Assembly: GCF_033439725.1 (NCBI RefSeq)
Contig: NW_026944389.1
Location: forward strand, 124,001 to 188,000
Length of the DNA stretch: 64,000 nt
Source of the DNA: Neurospora tetraspora
Lineage: Eukaryota; Ascomycota; Sordariomycetes; Sordariales; Sordariaceae
Reading direction: 5' to 3'
Below are positions 57,840 through 64,000 of the stretch, piece after piece. Position 1 is the first letter of the stretch. Each line of letters begins with the position of its first letter. The translations under genes and the position numbers were made by a program. The notes beneath the pieces are model-generated. The model did not search any database. It was given only the letters and a program-made list of their open reading frames with translations, and had not been told where the DNA came from.

Positions 57840-58473
57840 ACCTAGAAGGTAAAGCAAGGCAAGGCACTCGAGGACAAGGACCGGAGAACGCAGTGCAAAG
57901 ACCGGCACACTCGTTTTGGATGGATCCTGGAGGTACATGTACCTCTAATCTAGGTGCACCCGAGACCGAAATACCGGGTCCAGCCGGTGGTACTGAAGGG
58001 GAATAAGACTCATCGGATTTATCCTCTTCATGGTCTTCTACGACTACCTCCTCCGGCCTCCGAGTCTTCGGCGAGGGGTCAACTTCTATAACCAGCGTTA
58101 GAGATAACTCAACCTGCACCAAACGCACTCTCCCTTGCCCTGTAAGTCGCTCCTTATCCCTTTGACTTGAACCTGAACGGAAGGTGAAGACGTCGCTAAT
58201 ACGTTCCTGCTTGTGCTAGAACAGTAGGGGTAGTGGGGGCAAATTGCCTCGGAGCAATGGGGCGGCCGAACATCGAAGACTTCAATGTGGGTGGCTGGTT
58301 ATGGAATTCTTCTAGGAGACATTAGGAAAACATTGGGAGGTAAAGCAGTCATGTTAATACACCTAATATGGACACAAACCGCAACGCACACTTGAATTTG
58401 ATTGAAAACGCTGCGGCATAACCGTGATTTGTCTTGCTTTCGTAGACATGAGATTCCAGTCCATAATCCTCCA
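57840..58473. other. Convergent spacer between genes 3 and 4
   Basis: 3' region shared by convergent family genes. It contains an intron-like segment 58142-58219 (GTAAGT donor, GCTAATACG branch, TGTGCTAG end) homologous to the one behind gene 2, and a GAGGTACATGTACCTC palindrome near 57940. Confidence 0.45.
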
Positions 58474-59418
58474 CTACCACACCGCGTTCCAGTCCCACGT
58501 GCTTCCCTCCAATAAAGGCAGGCTCTGTGGTTGCTCCCATTCCCCTTGCCCCCATTCCCAAGGAGTATCGGGAGTAGAGGTGGCGGAGACAGTAGAGCTA
58601 GCGTCATCGCCATAGACCGATTCCTCCTTGTCCGCCTCATAGTCCTCATCCTCCTTTCCCTCCACCAAATCACCAGCATCCAGAAGACTCTCAATCTCCG
58701 TTGTTGCCGTACTGCCCCAGGCAGGCGCGTTGTCCTTGCCCGTGAAATCAGGAAGCAGCCCTTGGTGAGGCCGATTCTTCTTCTTGTTCTCAGCTTTGGG
58801 AATGAGGTCGAGGAAACCATCCAACTTGACCTCAATCTTCTCAAACCCCTCCCTCATCTCCTTCCTCTCCTTTTTCCTCCTCTTCCTCTTTCCCTCCACG
58901 TTCCTTCCCTCCTTCATTGCCTTCACCATAGTGATAAGGGCCTCCTTCACTCCATCCTCCATCCCACCTGCATTGATCTTCGTTTCTACCCTCCCCAAGC
59001 ACTCCCTCGTCAGCCTCGCCTCCTGCACAAGCAGAGACCGGAAGGCTCGCGTCTCAGCCTTTTCGATCTTCTTCTCTAGCTTTTCAGCAGCCTCTTCTCG
59101 ACGCCTCTTTCTCCACGTCAATATTGCAATAATAAGGACAACGGCGGAGGGGACGGTGACTACGAAAAAGTAGACGATGGTTGAGAGCGATGAGAAGAAA
59201 TTGATCGCGGAGTTGTAGGGCTCTGAGATCCACGAGGATGGTACCGATGAGGTAGTTGTTGCCTCTGGTGGTTAGGAATAGGAAGTGGTGGTGCTTGGTT
59301 CCGCTTGACGGCGGATGACTTTGACCATTGTAGAGGTCATTATGGTCGAGATGGTGGTGACTGCATTGTCTACCATGGTTTCGGTGTGAGGGTTGGCGCT
59401 TGTGGTGATAGTTGCCAT
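58474..59418 (-). pseudogene. Membrane/coiled-coil family protein 4, one in-frame stop
   Basis: Minus strand, ATG 59418 (aligned with the starts of genes 5 and 6), 314 codons. The Thr-rich N-terminus (MATITTSANPHTETMVDNAV, TTISTIMTSTMV) is cut by TAA at 59274-59272. The same frame then continues with WISEPYNSAINFFSSLSTIV, YFFVVTVPSAVVLIIAIL (membrane segment), basic residues and a Lys/Glu coiled coil (REEAAEKLEKKIEKAETRAF). The acidic C-terminus ends DDASSTVSATSTPDTPWEW. TAA for CAA would be a C-to-T change at CpA. Alternatively the stop is removed by an unrecognised intron ending CTAACCACCAG. Members 5 and 6 share the EPYxS motif and, in 6, the same tail. Confidence 0.55.
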
Positions 59419-59563
59419 TGTTTTGGAAGTCGGGCTCTTCTTGGAGAGAAGATCTGTGTTTGCTGGTTGTGTCGGATTGAGTCCTTCTGCGTGATGAATT
59501 CACCGGTGGTGGGTAACGGAGAGGAGATTTGGTGGGATTGGTAACTGGAGGCAAAAGCGGCAT

Positions 59564-59570
59564 ACTTATA
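59564..59570 (-). promoter_or_regulatory. TATA-like box of family gene 4
   Basis: TATAAGT on the minus strand, about 150 bp before ATG 59418. Confidence 0.4.
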
Positions 59571-59591
59571 TCTATTGAAATTATAATATTC

Positions 59592-59740
59592 TACGCAGTG
59601 AAGGGTCCGTATAGTTCAGAAATCAAGGTCGTGTAGAGGAAACTCCACCATAACCTTGCTGGCGGCATGTTGGTGAATGGGTGCCCGTTGTGCGAGAGGG
59701 AGTGAATGGTAAAGAAGAGACAAAACGGGACCTTGAGAAG
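59592..59740 (-). repeat. Duplicated upstream segment of gene 4 (partners near 61050-61160 and 62573-62725)
   Basis: GGCGGCATGTTGGTGAATGG, GAGTGAATGGTAAAGAAGAG and GGGACCTTGAGAAGGGGGAAA recur upstream of gene 6 as GGCGGCATGTTGGTGGATGG, CAGTGAATGGTAAAGAGGAG and GGGACCTTGGGATTGGGGGAAA. A shorter related block (AGTGAATGGTTC, ATAATCCAGAAATCAAGGTTG) lies upstream of gene 5. Confidence 0.75.
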
Positions 59741-59898
59741 GGGGAAATACGTAGGTACCTGTAGTGATGATAATACACCGACGATGGACATAGTATGCAC
59801 CGGACACTTCAATTTGACTGGAGACCTCTGTGACAAGCTCGTGATATGATTTGCTTTTATGGAAATTCCGGGCAGTCTATAATCCTCTATTACCTCTA

Positions 59899-60900
59899 TT
59901 ATTTCTCCCATGGCTTTTTGTGGTCCTCCCAATCCCCTTCGTCTACTATAATCCGATTTTCCACTAGATCCCCGCCCCAAGATGTAGGAGTAGTAGAGGA
60001 AGAGGCAGTAGAGGTAGAGCCATCCTACTTCAGTAAACCAGCAAGAATCACCTTAAGAGCGTGAAACCGCTTGTTCTCATCCAAATGATAGTCGAGCATC
60101 CAATCCACCATGTGCTCGATCGCCCCGATCCTCGTTTCCACTCCCTCTAAGGCCACTCTGAACACCCCCTCCAACCCCTGGACCACCGTCACCATCCTCT
60201 CCATGCCGTTGATGAGCTTCTCAGAATCCTGCATCCTCGACTCAAGCCTTTCAACGCATTGACACAACACCTTCTTATCCTCCTTTAAGGCCTTGTTGTC
60301 CTGTAGTACGGATCCGAGGAGCTCAACCATCTTGTTGATTCCCTCAGTCTGTTGAATCCGATGGTCTCGTGCCTCCGCCTTCTCTTTCTCGTCATCTCGC
60401 TGCTTTGCCAGCACCAGTCCCATCAGCTCCACCATCTTGTTGATTCCTTCGGTCTGTTGAATCTGAAGGTGTCGCGTCTCCTCTTTCCACTTCTGTTCTT
60501 CCAGCTGCTTAGCAAGCGCTTCTCTTCGCCTTTGGAATATTAGGAAGATTCCAATGATTTGGTTGTAGCCGAGCGGGACGGTGTAGAAAATCATGTATAG
60601 AATGTTGGCAACCGAGGCGATGAAAGAGGTACCAGAGTAGTACGGCTCTGACACCCATGGCTTTGGTGCGGGTGAGGACTCTGAGGAGTCAGAGGAGGCA
60701 CTGGTTGTCGTTGATGGTTCTAGGAGGTGGCCGGTGGTGGTGGCGGTGGGTGTGGGGGTGGGCGCCGACTGAATGAATGTGATCACGGTCGAGACAATTG
60801 TGGTGACGGCAGTAAAGGCGGTGGCAGCCATGGTCTTGGGCTTGGTAGTTGCAGTGGTAAAGCTAGTTGGCGTCGGGATCGGTTGGGACGCTGAAGACAT
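59899..60900 (-). CDS. Membrane/coiled-coil family protein 5, with probable C-terminal truncation
   Basis: Minus strand, ATG 60900. The intact frame ends at TAG 60027-60025 (291 residues). The N-terminus is Thr/Ser/Pro-rich (about 75 residues), then WVSEPYYSGTSFIASVANIL and YMIFYTVPLGYNQIIGIFLI form a membrane-associated segment. A basic stop-transfer (FQRRREAL) leads into a long coiled coil with two copies of a HxIQQTEGINKMVEL repeat. Beyond the TAG the same frame continues for 41 more codons to TAA 59901-59899 (DGSTSTASSSTTPTSWGGDL), matching the Ser/Thr-rich, Trp-containing C-termini of proteins 4 and 6. The TAG is therefore probably a CAG-to-TAG truncation, with the ancestral end at 59899. 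The first 291 residues may still be functional. Confidence 0.65.
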
Positions 60901-61018
60901 CTTGGGTACGGAATTTGTGCCTGCTTGTAGTTTCCGACTGAGTGAGTGCTTGTGGGTGGTGGTGGTGGATAATGGAAAGCAGAATTTGTGCGATGCGTAA
61001 CGGGAGTTAAAGGCGGAA

Positions 61019-61026
61019 TATTTATA
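61019..61026 (-). promoter_or_regulatory. TATA box of family gene 5
   Basis: TATAAATA on the minus strand, about 120 bp before ATG 60900, in the same arrangement as gene 6. Confidence 0.55.
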
Positions 61027-61302
61027 GGTAGTTATGAAATTTGTGAACTTCTACCCAGTGAATGGTTCACAGTAGGTCGTACATTGGTGAAGGGTTTCGT
61101 ATAATCCAGAAATCAAGGTTGTGAAGAGGTATCTACCTCTTTACCATTCACTCCCACTCGCACAATACCCATTTACCCATCTAATCTTTGAAAGATGGAC
61201 ACAGCATGGACACTTCAATTGGACTGGAGACCTCTGTAACAAAGCCGTGATATGTTTTGCTTCTATGGACATGAGAGGACAGTCTATAGAGGTAATCTTG
61301 TA

Positions 61303-62418
61303 CTACCATGGGTTCTGATCCTCCGCTTCAGCAAAGTCCCAAGGGGTAGGAGCAGTAGAAGTAGTAGATGCAGCGTCATCTTCGCCATGCATCCCGTCCG
61401 ATTCCTCCTCCTCTTCCTCTCCATCCTCCTCCTCCTCTCCATCCTCCTCCTCCCACTCCTCCGAGCCGGCATCAATCGGATCCTCAATTTCCATCGTTGT
61501 CTCGCTTTCCCAGTCAGGCGCCCCCACCTCCTGCTTGAGCGATTTAGGAAGTATCGCCAGCTGCTCAGAATGATTTTTGCAATAGTAGAGCACCCAATCA
61601 ACCATATTCTCAACCCAATAGATGGTGTACTCAATCCTTCTCATCTTCCGTTCCACCCTCTTCATACCCTCGATCATGCCCTGGGGCTCTCTCGCCGGTT
61701 CGCTCGTTACCGGATTCGCCTCCTTCATTACATCCTTGAATCCCTCCTTGACACCCTCCTTTACTGCCTCCGTCATCGCCTGACTCGCCTCCGTCAACGA
61801 ACCCTTGATGCCCTCCTTAGTGCCCTTCTCAACTGCCTCCGTGATTCCTTCCTGCATCGCCTTATTCTCCTCCTTCATTTCCTTCATTCCCGTCTCAAGC
61901 CTTTCAACGGTTCGCCTCAACACCGTATTATCAGTCTCAACCCTCTCAAGGCGTTGACTCAACCCCTTGTTGTCCTCCTTCAAGGCCTTGTTATCCTCCA
62001 CCATCGTTCCCATGAGCTCCGCCATCTTGTTCATTCGCTCGGTCTGTGATTCCATGAGCACCACCATCCTGTTGATGCCCTCGGTCATTTGAATTCGATG
62101 GCTTCTTTCTTCGGCTTCTTTGGCAAGTGCCTCTCTTTGCCTTCGGAACATTAGGAAGAGTTCAAGGATGCCACAAACGCCGCGCGGGATGGTGTACACA
62201 AACATGTACAAAATGTTTGCAATCGAGGCGAAGAAGGAGGTGCCGGAGTAGTAAGGTTCTGGCACGAATAGGCCTGGTCCGGATGACTGGCTGGCTGTTT
62301 CCGATGGTTCTGGAAGGGGGACAGTGGTGGTGGGTCTGGGCGTGGGCATTTGTTGGACAATTGTGGCCATAGTCGAGACAACCGTGAGAGCTGTGGTAGC
62401 CATGGTTACGGGAGACAT
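61303..62418 (-). CDS. Membrane/coiled-coil family protein 6
   Basis: Minus strand, 371 residues. I choose ATG 62418 (MSPVTMATTALTVVSTMATI) over an upstream in-frame codon because the preceding leader (AAGCACAAATCCCGTGCCTGAG) aligns with the leader just before the start of gene 5. Order of features: Thr-rich N-terminus; FVPEPYYSGTSFFASIANIL and YMFVYTIPRGVCGILELFLM (membrane-associated); basic FRRQREALAKEAEE; coiled coil with EGINRMVVLMES/MNKMAELMGT repeats and LxxRLERVExxxxxLRRTVERLE heptads; a KEGxKEGxK-type amphipathic stretch; a very acidic run (about 30 Glu/Asp); and the tail DDAASTTSTAPTPWDF. It appears intact and is the fullest member of the minus-strand trio. Confidence 0.7.
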   Translation of the reverse strand: MSPVTMATTALTVVSTMATIVQQMPTPRPTTTVPLPEPSETASQSSGPGLFVPEPYYSGTSFFASIANILYMFVYTIPRGVCGILELFLMFRRQREALAKEAEERSHRIQMTEGINRMVVLMESQTERMNKMAELMGTMVEDNKALKEDNKGLSQRLERVETDNTVLRRTVERLETGMKEMKEENKAMQEGITEAVEKGTKEGIKGSLTEASQAMTEAVKEGVKEGFKDVMKEANPVTSEPAREPQGMIEGMKRVERKMRRIEYTIYWVENMVDWVLYYCKNHSEQLAILPKSLKQEVGAPDWESETTMEIEDPIDAGSEEWEEEDGEEEEDGEEEEEESDGMHGEDDAASTTSTAPTPWDFAEAEDQNPW

Positions 62419-62538
62419 CTCAGGCACGGGATTTGTGCTTGCTTGCGATTTCTCGGTGAGTGCTTGTGGGTGCACGGGGTGGTGATGGATAATGGAAAGG
62501 AAAGTTTTTGCAATGAGTAACGGGAGGCAGAGTTAAAA

Positions 62539-62546
62539 TATTTATA
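62539..62546 (-). promoter_or_regulatory. TATA box of family gene 6
   Basis: TATAAATA on the minus strand, about 122-128 bp before ATG 62418. Confidence 0.55.
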
Positions 62547-62725
62547 ACCATCAAAATTGTGAAGTTCTACCAAGTGAAGGGTTCATGGTGGGTTGTACAT
62601 CGTATTGGTAAAGGGGTCCGGATAGTCCAGAGCCTCCACTTAAACCTTGAGGGCGGCATGTTGGTGGATGGAAGTTATTCTTGGCGGAGCTCAAGAGACA
62701 GTGAATGGTAAAGAGGAGAAGAAAA

Positions 62726-63362
62726 GGGACCTTGGGATTGGGGGAAAGACCTTCCTTATATACCCACGGGACAGTCCATCAAGTTTGGTGTGGAGAGTTT
62801 CCCATCAAGCAAGCAACATGTGGAAGTCACTGCGACGGGCGCCCATTCATGGGTTTCCCCTTTACCGGCACTCCCTTCCCAGGCATTTTCGCTGCCCTTG
62901 TTTCTGTTTCTCATCTTCCGCTCTTCTCCAGACACAAGCACTTTTCTGCTGCCGCCTTTTCCAACCTCCAACACAAAACATACCTGCCTGCTGCCTCTAT
63001 GCTTGATGTCCACTATCCCACAAACGAACACGCCACAAAGGTTTGGCACCTGGTAAACAAGCATGGTGTTGAAAACGCCGAATCCCTTCTCATCTTCACA
63101 AACCCCTTCATCCACGTGACCAGTCCAGGAAACACGCTGGCATCAAGCGATATAGATGGGGCTACAGATACCTCTATCCAAGATCGAACTTCCGAGAAAC
63201 GTACCAGACGAACAGCTCACAACATAAGCGACTTCCATGTTCCAAACTCCAACCTCTTCACATCATCCCATCACCTGACACCACAAACCCAAGGTATAAT
63301 TCCTACTATCTAAACAATATCATCAACATCAGAACCAACCAAACACCACCCACCACCCCTCC
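62726..63362. other. Spacer between family gene 6 and gluconokinase
   Basis: A plus-strand frame of about 200 codons (to 63313) exists but shows no domain, no compositional bias of a gene and no paralogue. I leave it uncalled. Confidence 0.4.
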
Positions 63363-63848
63363 CTAATTCAACCTCAAAAAATCCCCCTCCTCCCTCCCCA
63401 TCTCCCCCCTCACCCTCTCCAAAACCTCCCTCTCCACCTCCTCCACCCCCCTCCCATCCACATCCACCACCAACACATCCTTTTCCCCTCCCTCTTCTTC
63501 CTCCTTTTTTGGGTCCGGCATCTCCAAGATGTTAAACTGGCTATGCACCAAATTCTCTCCCGCAAAATGCCCCTTTCTCTTCTGCGCCCGTTCTCTCAGG
63601 ACCTTCTCCGGCGCACTCAGGAAAATGAAGCGAACCCTTAAATCGCCGGCGTGCTCGGATCCCAAACGCAAAATGTCGCGGTAGTGACGCTTGAGGGCCG
63701 AACAGGTGATTACGAGATGCGGGGAGGATTTGGAGGTCGGTGGCGCGGCGGTTTCGTGCTCGGCTAGGGCTTGGAGCCAGCCTGCTCTGTCGGCGTCTGT
63801 CAAAGGTTCGCCGCGGGACATTTTTTCGACGTTGGCTTTTGGGTGGTA
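63363..63848 (-). CDS. Gluconokinase, 3' exon
   Basis: The minus-strand exon starts at 63848 after a CACAG acceptor and runs 161 residues to its stop. It begins YHPKANVEKMSRGEPLTDAD, the conserved block after the gluconate-binding GDD of GntK-type gluconokinases. It continues with LVITCSALKRHYRDILRLG and VRFIFLSAPEKVLRERAQKR, KGHFAGENLVHSQFNILEMP. The enzyme phosphorylates D-gluconate to 6-phosphogluconate, feeding the pentose phosphate pathway in the cytosol. The ATP-binding P-loop exon must lie beyond 64000. Sequence from 63849 to the window end looks like intron (repeated AACCTCAACTTCA pattern). A Glu/Val-rich insertion near the C-terminus is not typical of bacterial GntK but common in fungi. 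Confidence 0.85.
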   Translation of the reverse strand, partial: YHPKANVEKMSRGEPLTDADRAGWLQALAEHETAAPPTSKSSPHLVITCSALKRHYRDILRLGSEHAGDLRVRFIFLSAPEKVLRERAQKRKGHFAGENLVHSQFNILEMPDPKKEEEEGGEKDVLVVDVDGRGVEEVEREVLERVRGEMGREEGDFLRLN

Positions 63849-64000
63849 CTGTGATAGTGTGAGGTGTTAGTGGGTGTGGTTGAGGTTGAGGTTGAAGTTG
63901 AAGTTGGTGATGCAGTGAGGTTGGTGATGCAGGTACCTCGGTGCAGGGACCATGTGTGAGGCTCTGAGTGGGAGGGAAAGGGTTGGGAGGTTCAAGTTGC
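63849..64000 (-). other. Intron of the gluconokinase gene (partial)
   Basis: Minus-strand sequence ends with CACTAACACC and TATCACAG before the exon and contains short CA/TTG repeats (AACTTCAACTTCAACCTCAA). The 5' donor is not identified with confidence. Confidence 0.5.

Noticed and set aside
58531-59173. Plus-strand frames opposite family gene 4
   Set aside because: Leu/Ser/Phe-rich shadows of the Lys/Glu-rich minus-strand coiled coil.
62705-63313. Plus-strand open frame of about 200 codons
   Set aside because: No domain, low conservation signals, and it overlaps the duplicated upstream region of family gene 6; probably chance.

Overview
The window looks like nuclear DNA of a filamentous ascomycete, most likely Neurospora or a close relative in the Sordariaceae. 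Three things support this. The genes have short introns with GTRNGT donors and CTAAC-type branch points. The Egt2 homologue at 48.1-49.6 kb closely resembles the Neurospora enzyme. A block of about 27 kb (roughly 10.6-37.5 kb) is extremely AT- and TpA-rich and holds only stop-riddled transposon remains, which is the signature of RIP (repeat-induced point mutation). This assignment rests on recognition, not on a database search.

Layout. 1-0.9 kb is the 3' end of a probable kinetochore gene (Fta1/CENP-L type). 1.65-2.45 kb is a broken or unresolved small cysteine-rich secreted-protein gene, followed by a 405-bp MITE. 3.0-10.3 kb is a divergent pair of decayed genes: a DUF7580-type protein on the minus strand, and on the plus strand a C2H2 zinc-finger/ubiquitin-like/Myb-like protein with several nonsense codons. 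10.5-31.0 kb is a Russian-doll transposon nest. A Mutator-like element (43-bp terminal inverted repeats) is split by an LTR retrotransposon on the minus strand. That element is split by a plus-strand chromovirus-type Gypsy element, which in turn holds two fresh-looking solo LTRs. All four nested LTR insertions have perfect 5-bp target-site duplications. 31.7-37.3 kb is a RIP-mutated Tad-like LINE. 37.7-38.8 kb is a small unknown gene whose leader carries tandem copies of an exon-intron module. 39.3-39.8 kb is a second MITE.

42.2-46 kb carries two related coiled-coil genes. The second ends in a HET-protein-like C-terminal region and contains one in-frame UAG, placed exactly in the loop of a perfect hairpin. 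46.1-52.9 kb is a conventional metabolic block: an alpha/beta hydrolase, Egt2 (ergothioneine biosynthesis, with twin GCN4/CPC-1 sites upstream), a DFR-like NAD(P)-dependent reductase and a FAD monooxygenase. 53.9-62.4 kb is a six-gene tandem family of short proteins with a Ser/Thr-rich or short N-terminus, a hydrophobic membrane segment and a coiled-coil tail (three genes on plus, then three on minus). Each has a TATA-like box, and segments of promoter are visibly duplicated. The window ends with the 3' exon of a gluconokinase gene.

The two most unusual themes are the expanded membrane/coiled-coil family and a recurrent pattern of premature stops. Most of these stops are explained by C-to-T change at CpA, and some UAGs sit in hairpin loops, the context favoured by A-to-I mRNA editing in sexual tissue of Neurospora and Fusarium.
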